A stretch of 64,000 bases of DNA from Aquibium microcysteis (GTDB lineage Bacteria > Pseudomonadota > Alphaproteobacteria > Rhizobiales > Rhizobiaceae), in assembly GCF_014495845.1 (NCBI RefSeq), contig NZ_CP061080.1, forward strand, positions 3,958,001 to 4,022,000. Direction: 5' to 3'. Shown here one piece after another: positions 10,893 through 19,225 of the stretch (positions within the stretch are counted from its first letter, which is position 1; each line of letters begins with the position of its first letter). The translations under genes and the position numbers were made by a program. The notes below the pieces were generated by a model, which searched no databases, was not told where the DNA came from, and was given only the letters and a program-made list of their open reading frames with translations.

Positions 10893-11354
10893 TCAATCCC
10901 GCGCCGGCAGGAATCGCCCCGTCCAATCCTTGGGAAAGCGCCGCGGCCGGCCGTTCATGCCGATGATCGCCGCTTCCACGCGGGCTTCGATCAGCAGGTC
11001 CGCGCCGCGCAGGATCCGCTGTGCCATCACGATGCGGGCGCCCGATATCTCCGCTGTGCGCGTCTCGATGGTCAGCACGTCGTCCATCCGTGCGGAGCCG
11101 CGAAAGTCGATCTCCATGCGCCGGACCACCCAGACGATCCTCTCGCCATGGGCGCCGTCGGCCAGTTCCGTATGATGGACGCCGCACAACCGCAGATAAT
11201 CCGACCGACCGCGTTCCAGGAACTCCAGATAACGTGCGTGATAGACGACGCCGGAGAAGTCGGTATCGGCATAGTAGACCCGCGCCGAGAGACGGTGTCC
11301 CTCCCGCGTCAGTTCGCCGGAAAGGCCGGTCACGATCTCACCATCATCCGCCAT
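10893..11354 (-). CDS. ybgC: Acyl-CoA thioesterase YbgC (Tol-Pal associated)
   Basis: Hot-dog-fold thioesterase of the 4-hydroxybenzoyl-CoA thioesterase class, encoded just upstream of tolQRAB in most proteobacteria. The 153-residue product shows the catalytic Asp motif in YYADTDFSGVVYHARYLEF and the hot-dog helix after it. Substrate in this organism is unknown; family members act on short or long acyl-CoA and acyl-ACP. Its start codon is only 29 bases from that of a divergent secreted hydrolase gene. Confidence 0.95.
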   Translation of the reverse strand: MADDGEIVTGLSGELTREGHRLSARVYYADTDFSGVVYHARYLEFLERGRSDYLRLCGVHHTELADGAHGERIVWVVRRMEIDFRGSARMDDVLTIETRTAEISGARIVMAQRILRGADLLIEARVEAAIIGMNGRPRRFPKDWTGRFLPARD

Positions 11355-11383
11355 CGCGCTTCCCTTCGCAGGTCATCTCTGCC

Positions 11384-12676
11384 ATGCGTCGCCCCATGTT
11401 GCGACATTCGATCTCGATTGCATTTCGGTCTTCCTCGATCAAGGCACGGTTCGCCCGGGTCCTCGCGCTGGCTCTTCTGGCGGCGGGTCTCGTCCTGCCC
11501 GCCGGCGCAGCCACCTTCGAGGCCAGGCGCGGTCTCAACCTCGACATCTGGGTCACCTGGCCGGAGGAGCGCCTCTGGCACGAGGAGGACGCCATCCTTC
11601 CCTTCCCCGAATGGCGCCGGTCCCTCGACGAAGCGGGTCTCGCCCGCCTGAAGGCGGGCGGCTTCGACTTCATGCGCATGCCGGTCGATCCCTCGCCCTT
11701 CCTGTCGCCGGCTGCGGCGGCGTTTCACGACCGTCTGTACGAGGAGGTGCTGGAAGCGGCCCGCACGGTCAACCGCGCCGGCCTCAAGGTGATCGTCGAC
11801 CTGCATCTCTTCCCGGCCGGCACCAACCGCTCGATCGGCATGAGCGAGGTCATGGACGATCCCGCGCTGTTCGATCGCTATCTGGAGGTGGTGCGCCGCC
11901 TCGCCGCGACGCTGAAGCGCGAGGATCCGGCGATGCTGGCGCTGGAACTGATGAACGAGCCGGTGATCGACTGCGAGCCGGGAGAGAACGCCTGGCCGGA
12001 GCGCCTGCGCCGCCTCCACGCAGCCGCCCGCTCCCAGGCGACGCGCCTGACGCTGGTCCTGTCGGGCGGCTGCTGGGGCTCGGCCGAGGGTCTGGCTGCG
12101 CTCGACCCGGCCGCGATCCCCGACGACAACGTGCTGTGGAGCTTCCACTCCTACGCGCCCTTCCTGCTCACCCACCAGGGCGCGACCTGGACGGGCGACT
12201 TCATCCCCTACATCACCGGCCTGCCCTTCCCGCTGCACGCGGCGGGCAAGGCCGAGCTGGACGCTGCGCTGAAGGCCATCCGCGACCGGATCCGGGCCGA
12301 GGCACCGCTCCTGCGCCAGCCCGGGCTGCTCGCCTATCTCGACGAGCAGGTCGCCACCGTGGATACCGAGGAGAAGCTGGAAGCCGTGATGGACGAGCCC
12401 TTCCGCATCGTCGAGGACTGGGCCCGCCGGCACGGCATCGACCCGGGCGACGTCCTGCTCGGGGAGTTCGGCATGATCCGCCAGGAATGGCAGGACGACC
12501 ACGTCATGTCCCCCCGCTCCCGCGCCGCCTACTACCGAACCATGATCGCCCACGCCGAACGCCACGGCTTCGCCTGGTCGATGTGGAGCTACGGCGGTGC
12601 GTTCGGCGTGGTGGAGGAATTCGAGGGCCGGAAGGCGGAGCCCGACGTGCTGGAGATGGTGCGGGGGCTACGGTAG
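11384..12676 (+). CDS. Secreted glycoside hydrolase family 5-type protein
   Basis: A 430-residue exported protein resembling GH5 endoglucanases/beta-glycanases. A signal-type hydrophobic stretch lies at about 25-43 (VLALALLAAGLVLPAGA). The TIM-barrel shows LELMNEPV with the probable acid/base Glu192 and LLGEFGM with the probable nucleophile Glu361, plus SFHSYAPF between them. The start may be ATG 11384 or ATG 11396; neither has a strong ribosome-binding site. It is transcribed against the surrounding ruv and tol genes and sits between ybgC and ruvB, which are normally adjacent. Substrate is not predictable from sequence; a role in polysaccharide export or remodelling is possible. Confidence 0.85.
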   Translation: MRRPMLRHSISIAFRSSSIKARFARVLALALLAAGLVLPAGAATFEARRGLNLDIWVTWPEERLWHEEDAILPFPEWRRSLDEAGLARLKAGGFDFMRMPVDPSPFLSPAAAAFHDRLYEEVLEAARTVNRAGLKVIVDLHLFPAGTNRSIGMSEVMDDPALFDRYLEVVRRLAATLKREDPAMLALELMNEPVIDCEPGENAWPERLRRLHAAARSQATRLTLVLSGGCWGSAEGLAALDPAAIPDDNVLWSFHSYAPFLLTHQGATWTGDFIPYITGLPFPLHAAGKAELDAALKAIRDRIRAEAPLLRQPGLLAYLDEQVATVDTEEKLEAVMDEPFRIVEDWARRHGIDPGDVLLGEFGMIRQEWQDDHVMSPRSRAAYYRTMIAHAERHGFAWSMWSYGGAFGVVEEFEGRKAEPDVLEMVRGLR

Positions 12677-12686
12677 CGAACCAGCG

Positions 12687-12778
12687 GAATTGCGGGTACA
12701 GCTTATGTAACTCGGCTGTTCTCCGCCGCGCCGAAGGTCGAGGCCGACGCTTAGTTGCGTAAATTGTCCCCGCAATTC
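12687..12778. repeat. Imperfect inverted repeat, REP-like (GGGGACA type)
   Basis: GAATTGCGGGTACA (12687-12700) is repeated in inverse orientation at 12765-12778 with one mismatch. Weaker similarity continues inward over about 12 more bases (TTAxGxAACT). It fills the gap between the convergent GH5 and ruvB genes. The inverse copy reads GAATTGCGGGGACA, a motif resembling other GGGGACA hairpins in this window. Confidence 0.45.
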
Positions 12779-12789
12779 TGCCCCCCGAT

Positions 12790-13827
12790 TCACTCCTCCT
12801 CGAACAGCCGCCCCTGCACCGCCGCCATGCTGCGCGGCGGCTCCAGGCCCATGTGGGTCCAGGCATTGGCAGTGAGCACGCGGCCGCGCGGGGTGCGCTG
12901 GATGAAGCCCTGCTGGATGAGATAGGGCTCGATGATGTCCTCGATGGCGTCGCGCGGCTCCGACAGGCCGGCCGCGATGGTCTCGATGCCGACCGGGCCG
13001 CCGCCGAAGTTCCGCAGGATCATCGACAGGTAGCGCCGGTCGAGATTGTCGAGGCCGAGCGCGTCGACCTCGAGCCGGAGCAGCGCCTCGTCGGCGATCG
13101 TCCGCGTCACCGTCTGCGCACCCGCCACCGTCGCGAAGTCGCGCACCCGGCGCAGCAGGCGCCCGGCGATGCGCGGCGTGCCGCGGGCGCGCCTGGCGAT
13201 CTCGGTCGCACCGTCGTCGCTCATCGGCAAGCCGAGGATGCGCGCGCCGCGCCGCACGATCAGTTCCAGTTCCTCGACGGTGTAGAAGTTGAGCCGCACC
13301 GGAATGCCGAAGCGGTCGCGCAGCGGGTTGGTGATGAGCCCGAGCCGCGTCGTGGCGGCGACCAGCGTGAAGCGCGCGAGGTCGATCTTGACCGACCGTG
13401 CCGCCGGTCCCTCGCCGATGATCAGATCGAGCTGGAAATCCTCCATCGCCGGATAGAGGATTTCCTCCACGGCGGGCGACAGCCGGTGGATCTCGTCGAT
13501 GAACAGCACGTCGCGGTCTTCGAGATTGGTGAGCAGCGCGGCGAGATCGCCCGCCTTGGCGATCACCGGGCCGGAGGTGGAGCGGAAGTTCACGCCCATC
13601 TCCTTGGCCATGATCTGCGCCAGCGTCGTCTTGCCGAGCCCGGGCGGGCCGACGAAGAGAACGTGGTCGAGCGCCTCGCCGCGGCCGCGTGCCGCCTCGA
13701 CGAACACCTTCAGGTTCGCCCGCGCCGCCGCCTGGCCGACGAACTCGTCGAGCGTCTGCGGCCGCAGCGTCGAATCGACGTCCTCGCCGCGCTTTTCCGA
13801 CGAGATCAGGCGGGGGGACGTGGTCAT
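12790..13827 (-). CDS. ruvB: Holliday junction branch-migration helicase RuvB
   Basis: AAA+ motor that drives branch migration with RuvA in recombinational repair. The 345-residue product has Walker A GPPGLGKT (60-67), Walker [10 protein letters not shown], the arginine-finger region [18 protein letters not shown] and a C-terminal winged helix (GLEPPRSM near the end). Its ATG at 13827 overlaps the TGA of a VapC-type toxin gene in an ATGA junction, so translation is probably coupled to the toxin. The direct ruvA-ruvB junction usual in this group is thus interrupted. Confidence 0.98.
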   Translation of the reverse strand: MTTSPRLISSEKRGEDVDSTLRPQTLDEFVGQAAARANLKVFVEAARGRGEALDHVLFVGPPGLGKTTLAQIMAKEMGVNFRSTSGPVIAKAGDLAALLTNLEDRDVLFIDEIHRLSPAVEEILYPAMEDFQLDLIIGEGPAARSVKIDLARFTLVAATTRLGLITNPLRDRFGIPVRLNFYTVEELELIVRRGARILGLPMSDDGATEIARRARGTPRIAGRLLRRVRDFATVAGAQTVTRTIADEALLRLEVDALGLDNLDRRYLSMILRNFGGGPVGIETIAAGLSEPRDAIEDIIEPYLIQQGFIQRTPRGRVLTANAWTHMGLEPPRSMAAVQGRLFEEE

Positions 13828-14222
13828 GTCAGCAGCCTCATGCCTGGGACCGCCTTCGCCGCCGGCGCATCGAGCGTATAGGTGAAATCGCAGCCCGCCT
13901 CGAGGTTGATCTGCGAAATCACCAGGTCCGAATAGTCGCGGTGGCCGCTCGCGAGCGTGTCGGCCCAGTGGCGAAACGGATTCGTGTCGAGCACGCGCAG
14001 TTCCTCGCTTTCGAGAAGCCCGGCAAGCGTGGATCGCGCGGTCGTCCGGTCCACGCCGGCCTTCCTCTCGAGGACCCAGAGGCTCTCCGCGACGACGACG
14101 ACGTTCACGAGGAGCGGGTCGTCCGGAGAGGTCCGCCCGATCAGCGCCGCCGCCCGCTGGAACATCGCTTCGTCGTCCCTCAGCAGCAGCCGCACGACGA
14201 CGTTGGTGTCAATCCCGATCAA
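13824..14222 (-). CDS. PIN-domain toxin, VapC type
   Basis: Predicted ribonuclease toxin of a type II toxin-antitoxin pair, 132 residues. The PIN acidic residues are present: Asp5 in GIDTNVVVR, the Glu in [10 protein letters not shown], the Asp in DYSDLVIS and the final Asp in TLDAPAAK. The start overlaps the antitoxin gene by 14 bases, and the end overlaps the ruvB start by 4 bases. The pair therefore sits inside the ruvA-ruvB transcription unit. The toxin looks intact. Target RNA is unknown. Confidence 0.9.
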   Translation of the reverse strand: MIGIDTNVVVRLLLRDDEAMFQRAAALIGRTSPDDPLLVNVVVVAESLWVLERKAGVDRTTARSTLAGLLESEELRVLDTNPFRHWADTLASGHRDYSDLVISQINLEAGCDFTYTLDAPAAKAVPGMRLLT

Positions 14223-14478
14223 GGTGCCGCTCGTCCCGCTCCATGGCGGCGATCGCCCCTGCCGACTTGATGTCGGCCTGGGTCAGCGGCTTGCGCCCGG
14301 GATCGTGCAGTGCGCCCGCGAAATCGAGCGCCGAGCGCCGCGGCCTGGCTTCGAGGACGTACTGGCCGTCCTGCTTGCGGAAGACGAGCCGATCGCCGGG
14401 CCTGAGGTTCAGGTCCTCGCGCACCTGCTTCGGCAGCGTCATCTGGTTCTTGGAAGTCAAGGTGGTCGAGGGATGCAC
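14209..14478 (-). CDS. AbrB/SpoVT-type antitoxin (VapB-like)
   Basis: An 89-residue protein with an N-terminal AbrB swapped-hairpin DNA-binding domain (TLTSKNQMTLPKQVREDLNL, then GDRLVF) and a C-terminal tail that should wrap the PIN toxin. The start is GTG at 14478, preceded by AAAGGAG. It begins 53 bases after the ruvA stop and overlaps the toxin gene, the usual antitoxin-first order. Autorepression by the complex is expected for the family. Whether the pair has its own promoter in the 53-base gap cannot be seen. Confidence 0.9.
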   Translation of the reverse strand: MHPSTTLTSKNQMTLPKQVREDLNLRPGDRLVFRKQDGQYVLEARPRRSALDFAGALHDPGRKPLTQADIKSAGAIAAMERDERHLDRD

Positions 14479-14531
14479 GCCGAACTCCTTTCACGCACAG
14501 GATAGTAAGGAGAGAGCGCTCACGCAAGGCA

Positions 14532-15152
14532 TCACCGTGCCAGCTCCTTCAGGCCGGCCCGGATCAGCTTCGACGAATCCGCGCCGTCGCCGGCCGTCTT
14601 CAGCGCCGCGGCGACCGCGGTGGCGGCGACGTCGCGCGAATAACCGAGGTTGACCAGCGCCGACACCGCGTCGGCCACCGGCGCGGGCGCCACGCCTTCG
14701 CCCAGCTCCTGCTTCAGGCCCATCGCCGCGGCGGCCTCGCCCGTGTAGGCGGGTGCCTTGTCGCGCAGCTCGGTGACGATGCGCTCGGCGACCTTCTTGC
14801 CGACGCCCGGTGCGCGCGCGACCATGGCGATGTCGCGCAGCGCCACCGCGTTGGCGAGTTCGGAAGCGGTCAGCGTCGACAGCACCGCCAGCGCCACCTT
14901 CGCGCCGACGCCGGGAACGTTGTTCTGCAGCAGGCGGAACCACTCGCGTTCGAGGGCGGAGCCGAAGCCGTAGAGCCGGATCATGTCTTCGCGCACGTAG
15001 GTCTCTATGTGCAGCACCACCGCCTCGCCGATGCCGGGGAGCTTGGACAGGGTGCGGGCGGGGCAGTAGGCGACGTAGCCGACGCCGTGCACGTCGACGA
15101 CGCAGTGGTCCTCGGCGATCTCGTCGAGCGTTCCCTTGAGCTTCCCGATCAT
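14532..15152 (-). CDS. ruvA: Holliday junction branch-migration protein RuvA
   Basis: Tetrameric junction-binding protein that loads RuvB. The 206 residues have normal length: an OB-fold domain starting [16 protein letters not shown], two helix-hairpin-helix motifs ([12 protein letters not shown] and [14 protein letters not shown]), and the C-terminal domain III that contacts RuvB ([12 protein letters not shown]). ruvC, usually directly upstream, is absent here; an MFS transporter gene lies 88 bases away instead. Confidence 0.98.
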   Translation of the reverse strand: MIGKLKGTLDEIAEDHCVVDVHGVGYVAYCPARTLSKLPGIGEAVVLHIETYVREDMIRLYGFGSALEREWFRLLQNNVPGVGAKVALAVLSTLTASELANAVALRDIAMVARAPGVGKKVAERIVTELRDKAPAYTGEAAAAMGLKQELGEGVAPAPVADAVSALVNLGYSRDVAATAVAAALKTAGDGADSSKLIRAGLKELAR

Positions 15153-15240
15153 CGAATCGATCCCGCGCGGTGTTGGAGACGTTCGACCGCTGTATCACCG
15201 GCGCCGTGCTTTCGGCAAAGCGCAGGTCCCCAGGCTCAGC

Positions 15241-16470
15241 TCATGCCGGGAAGCGCGGAATCGACGGCGGCTCCGGCAGCAGGCGCCAGACCAGCCAGGA
15301 CAGGATCGCCATGAACCCCATGGCGGGAATGACGGTGGCGGCGGCCGTCACCGGCTCGCCGATCATCGCCGCCGCCGTGCCGCCGACCAGACCGCCGGCC
15401 ATCTGCATGAACCCGGAGATCGAGGAGGCGGCGCCGGCGATGTGCGGAAACGGCGCGATGGAGGCCACCATCATCGCCGGCATGATGAAGGCGATGCCGA
15501 AGGCGAAGAGCCCGACCGGTGCCATCACCGACAGGAATGTCGGCGGCGCCATGCGCAGCAGCACGGCGAGCAGGATGCAGGCGACGGCGACGCAGGCGAG
15601 GCCGAAAGGGACCAGCCGCGACGCCGGCATCAGCTGCAGGCAACGGCGCACGATCAGCGAGCCTGTGAAGAAGCTTCCGGACTGCAGCAGCATGCCGAGC
15701 CCGAACTCGGTCGCCGACAGGCCGACCCGTTCCATGAGCAGGAAGGGCAGCACCGTGGCCAGCGTGTAGAGCGAGCCGACAGTGCCCGCTATGACGAGGC
15801 TGCACAGCACGAAGTAGGGACTGCCGAACAGCGTCGCGTAGGATTTCGCCAGGGCCGCGGGCCGGATCCGCGACATGTCGCGCGGCACCGTCTCACTGAG
15901 GCCGAATTGGACCACCAGCACGACGACCACGCCCAGCGCCACCATGGCGAGAAAGATCGCGTGCCAGCCGGCGGCGATCATGATGAGGCCGCCGATGGTG
16001 GGCGAGAAGGCCGGACCGACGGCGAGCACGATCGCCTGGAGATTCATGATGCGCGCCGCCCGGTCGTCGTGGAACAGGTCGCGGATCAGCGCCCGCGAGA
16101 TCGCCACGCCGACGGCCGATCCGACCCCCTGGAAGAAGCGGGCCGCGATCAGGATCTCGACCGACGGCGCCACCAGCGCCACGAGGCTGGCGATCAGGTA
16201 GATCGTCATGAAGCCCAGCACGACCGGCTTGCGGCCGAAACCGTCCGAGAGCGGACCGCACACGAGCTGCGACAGCGCGAAGCCCGCGAAATAGAGCGAC
16301 AGGCTGAGTTTCACAGCCGCCTCGGTGCTGCCGAAGGCATGCACGATCTCCGGCATCGCCGGCGTGTAGAGCGCCATCGACACCGGACCGACAGACACCA
16401 TCAGCGCGCCGATCAGGCCGACGCGGCGTTCGCTCATCACGACGGGCGGGCGGGACAGAGGTGCGTTCAC
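15241..16470 (-). CDS. MFS drug efflux transporter, Bcr/CflA family
   Basis: A 409-residue inner-membrane major facilitator protein with about 12 predicted helices. The motif between helices 2 and 3 is GPLSDGFGRKPVV, and the helix 4-5 region RFFQGVGSAVGVAISRALIRD is typical of Bcr/CflA drug:proton antiporters. The start is GTG at 16470, overlapping the TGA of the marR gene (GTGA), so the two are translationally coupled. ATG 16434 is an alternative start. Likely substrate is a drug or small metabolite controlled by the adjacent MarR regulator. Confidence 0.93.
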   Translation of the reverse strand: MNAPLSRPPVVMSERRVGLIGALMVSVGPVSMALYTPAMPEIVHAFGSTEAAVKLSLSLYFAGFALSQLVCGPLSDGFGRKPVVLGFMTIYLIASLVALVAPSVEILIAARFFQGVGSAVGVAISRALIRDLFHDDRAARIMNLQAIVLAVGPAFSPTIGGLIMIAAGWHAIFLAMVALGVVVVLVVQFGLSETVPRDMSRIRPAALAKSYATLFGSPYFVLCSLVIAGTVGSLYTLATVLPFLLMERVGLSATEFGLGMLLQSGSFFTGSLIVRRCLQLMPASRLVPFGLACVAVACILLAVLLRMAPPTFLSVMAPVGLFAFGIAFIMPAMMVASIAPFPHIAGAASSISGFMQMAGGLVGGTAAAMIGEPVTAAATVIPAMGFMAILSWLVWRLLPEPPSIPRFPA

Positions 16471-16940
16471 GCCGGTTCTCCCGGCCGCGGCGCTTCGCCC
16501 TTCATTGCGGACAGATCCTCGCGCAGCGCCTTCAGCAGGCCGATCAGCTCGTTCCACCGCTCGGCGCCCAGGGTGCGGGTCAGGTCCTGGCGGATAGCCG
16601 CGCCGATCGAACGCACTTCGGCGAGCACGTCCTCGGCCTCGGGCGTCAGTTCCACCAGCTTCGCACGGCGATCGGCCGGATCTGCCGCCCGGGTCACGAG
16701 CCCGCGGCCTTCGAGCCGGTCGAGATAGCCCGACAGCGTCATCGCCTCGACGCCCATCCGCTCGGCGAGCACGTTCTGGCGCACGACGCCGCAGCGCGCG
16801 ATGTTGGCGAGTGCCCGTCCTTCTCCCGGCGTCACCGCCACGCCGGCGGCCGCGATGCGACGCTCGATCTCGGCGCGAACGAGGCGCGCGACGTCGGAAA
16901 TCAGAAACCCGAGCGAATCGGGATCGGCAGGCAGGGTCAT
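16467..16940 (-). CDS. MarR-family transcriptional regulator
   Basis: A 157-residue winged-helix dimer. The recognition helix region NVLAERMGVEAMTLSGYLDRLEGRGLV and the beta wing DPADRRAKLVELTPEAE match the MarR family. It precedes and overlaps the MFS pump gene, the classic layout of a ligand-released repressor of its own operon. A 5-bp palindrome in the AT-rich leader is a candidate operator. Confidence 0.95.
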   Translation of the reverse strand: MTLPADPDSLGFLISDVARLVRAEIERRIAAAGVAVTPGEGRALANIARCGVVRQNVLAERMGVEAMTLSGYLDRLEGRGLVTRAADPADRRAKLVELTPEAEDVLAEVRSIGAAIRQDLTRTLGAERWNELIGLLKALREDLSAMKGEAPRPGEPA

Positions 16941-16955
16941 GTCGGACAGACCTAA

Positions 16956-16994
16956 ATTGATAAGGCGAACTTATAATAAGGTGCACGTATCAAT
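16956..16994. promoter_or_regulatory. Candidate MarR operator/promoter
   Basis: AT-rich patch upstream of marR containing ATAAG-gcgaa-CTTAT (16960-16974) nested within ATTGATA (16956-16962) and TATCAAT (16988-16994), an outer inverted repeat. It lies between divergent marR and the M3 peptidase gene. Confidence 0.45.
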
Positions 16995-17071
16995 CGGGCG
17001 CTGCGCCGTCAATCCCGTTGCGCGCGGGCCGGGACCGCCTTACATCCGGGGCTGGCCCGAAGGAACCCCCC

Positions 17072-19123
17072 ATGACCGACACCGCGTCCGCGCCCGTCCC
17101 CTCTCCGCTCGTCCGCTGGACCGGCCCGATGGGACTTCCGGACTTCGCGCAGATCACCGACGACGCCTTCGAGGCTGCCTTCGACGCGGGCTTTTCGGCG
17201 CATGCGGCCGAGATCGAGGCCATCGCGGCCGACGCGGCGGCACCGACCGTCGCCAACACGCTCGCTGCGCTCGAACGCGCCGGTGAAGCGCTCAGCCGCG
17301 TCTCGGCGATCTTCTGGTGCAAGGCGGGCGCCGATACGAACGATACGATCCAGGCCCTGGAGCGCGCCGTTTCGCCGCGCATGGCGCGGCATTATTCCGC
17401 GATCGGCATGAACGAACGGCTCTTCGCCCGGATCGACGACCTCTACGCGCGCCGCGCCGACCTCGATCTCGACCCCGAGACCGCCCGCGTGCTGGAACTC
17501 ACCTGGAAGGGCTTCGTCCGGTCCGGCGCGAAGCTGGGTGACGCCGACAAGCAGCGTCTCGCCGCCATCAACGAGGAACTGGCCTCGCTCGGCGCCCGCT
17601 TCGGCCAGAACGTGCTCGCCGACGAGCGCTCCTGGGCGCTGTTCCTCGGGCAAGACGATCTCGCGGGCCTGCCGGACTCGCTGCGCCGCGCCATGGCCGA
17701 GGCGGCGGCCGCGCGCGGCCGCGAGGGCGCCTTCGCCGTGACGCTGTCGCGATCCATCATGGAGCCCTTCCTCACCTTCTCCGATCGCCGCGACCTGCGC
17801 GAGACGGCCTTCCGTGCCTTCGTGGCGCGCGGCGAGAACGGCGGCGACACCGACAATCGCGGCATCGTGGCCGAGATGCTGCGGCTGCGGCAGGAGAAGG
17901 CCCGGCTGCTCGGCTATCCGTCCTATGCCGCGTTCAAGCTCGACAACACCATGGCCAAGACGCCAGACGCCGTGTCGCGCCTGCTCGACCCGGTCTGGGA
18001 AAAGGCGCTGGAGAAGGCTGCTGCGGACCAGGCCGAACTGACGCGGATCGCGGTCGCGGGCGGCCTCAACGCGCCCCTCGCGCCCTGGGACTGGCGCTAC
18101 TACCAGGAGAAGCTGCGCGCGGAACGCTATGCCTTCGACGAGCAGCAGCTGAAGCCCTATTTCCGGCTCGACAACGTCATCGCCGCCTGTTTCGACGTCG
18201 CCGGCCGCCTCTTCGGCCTCGGCTTCGAGGAGAGGCAGGGCATCGCCGCCTGGCATCCCGACGTGCGCGTCTTCGAGGTGAAGAATGCCGACGGCACCCG
18301 TCGCGCCGTCTTCCTTGCCGACTATTTCAACCGCCCGTCCAAGCGCTCCGGCGCCTGGATGAGTTCGCTGCGCGGCGGCTGGTCGCTCGGCGACGGATCG
18401 AGCCCCATCATCTACAACGTCATGAATTTCGCCAAGGCGCCGAAGGGCGAGGCGGCGCTGCTCTCGATCGACGAGGCGCGGACCCTGTTCCACGAGTTCG
18501 GCCACGCGCTGCACGGCATGCTGAGCGAGGTCGTCTGGCCCTCGGTCTCCGGCACCGGCGTCCCGCGCGACTTCGTCGAACTGCCCTCGCAGCTCTACGA
18601 GCACTGGCTGACCGTTCCCGACGTCCTCGAGAAGCATGCCCGCCACGCCGAAACCGGCAAGCCGATGCCGCGCGACCTGATGGAGCGGATGGAAGCCTCG
18701 AGAACCTTCGGCGCCGGCTTCGCGACCGTGGAGTTCGCCGCCTCCGCGCTGATCGACATGGCCTACCACTCCGCCGCAGAAGCGCCCGCGGACCCGATCG
18801 TCTTCGAGCGGGAGACGCTGGCGCGGCTGAAGATGCCGGACGCCATCGCCATGCGCCACCGCACGCCGCACTTCGCGCATGTGTTCTCCGGCGACGGCTA
18901 TTCGGCCGGCTACTATTCCTACATGTGGTCGGAGGTGCTGGACGCCGATGCGTTCTCGGCCTTCGAGGAGACCGGCGACCCCTTCGACCCGGAAACGGCG
19001 GCGCGGCTGCGCAGGCACGTCTATTCCGCGGGCGGATCGCGCGATCCCGAGGAGCTCTACACCGCCTTCCGCGGCAAGATGCCGTCGCCGGAGGCGATGA
19101 TGCGCAAGCGCGGCCTCGCCTGA
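17072..19123 (+). CDS. M3-family metallopeptidase (oligopeptidase A / Dcp type)
   Basis: Cytoplasmic zinc oligopeptidase, 683 residues, that cuts short peptides left by other proteases. The start at 17072 follows CGAAGGAA. The helical N-terminal half leads to the catalytic zinc site HEFGHALHG (HEFGH at 474-478), with the downstream Glu-bearing helix and the substrate loop HVFSGDGYSAGYYSYMWSEV, all typical of M3. No signal peptide is present. OpdA/PrlC and Dcp cannot be separated with certainty by eye. It stands alone between divergent marR and an aldo/keto reductase. Confidence 0.94.
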   Translation: MTDTASAPVPSPLVRWTGPMGLPDFAQITDDAFEAAFDAGFSAHAAEIEAIAADAAAPTVANTLAALERAGEALSRVSAIFWCKAGADTNDTIQALERAVSPRMARHYSAIGMNERLFARIDDLYARRADLDLDPETARVLELTWKGFVRSGAKLGDADKQRLAAINEELASLGARFGQNVLADERSWALFLGQDDLAGLPDSLRRAMAEAAAARGREGAFAVTLSRSIMEPFLTFSDRRDLRETAFRAFVARGENGGDTDNRGIVAEMLRLRQEKARLLGYPSYAAFKLDNTMAKTPDAVSRLLDPVWEKALEKAAADQAELTRIAVAGGLNAPLAPWDWRYYQEKLRAERYAFDEQQLKPYFRLDNVIAACFDVAGRLFGLGFEERQGIAAWHPDVRVFEVKNADGTRRAVFLADYFNRPSKRSGAWMSSLRGGWSLGDGSSPIIYNVMNFAKAPKGEAALLSIDEARTLFHEFGHALHGMLSEVVWPSVSGTGVPRDFVELPSQLYEHWLTVPDVLEKHARHAETGKPMPRDLMERMEASRTFGAGFATVEFAASALIDMAYHSAAEAPADPIVFERETLARLKMPDAIAMRHRTPHFAHVFSGDGYSAGYYSYMWSEVLDADAFSAFEETGDPFDPETAARLRRHVYSAGGSRDPEELYTAFRGKMPSPEAMMRKRGLA

Positions 19124-19225
19124 TCGGTCGGGGCGGGCACGGCACCGCCGCGCCTCGGCGCCGCTTGCGTGAACCCGTCCGCCTGCTATGTCGCCTCCAA
19201 CGAATCCGGCAATGGGAATGACAGA

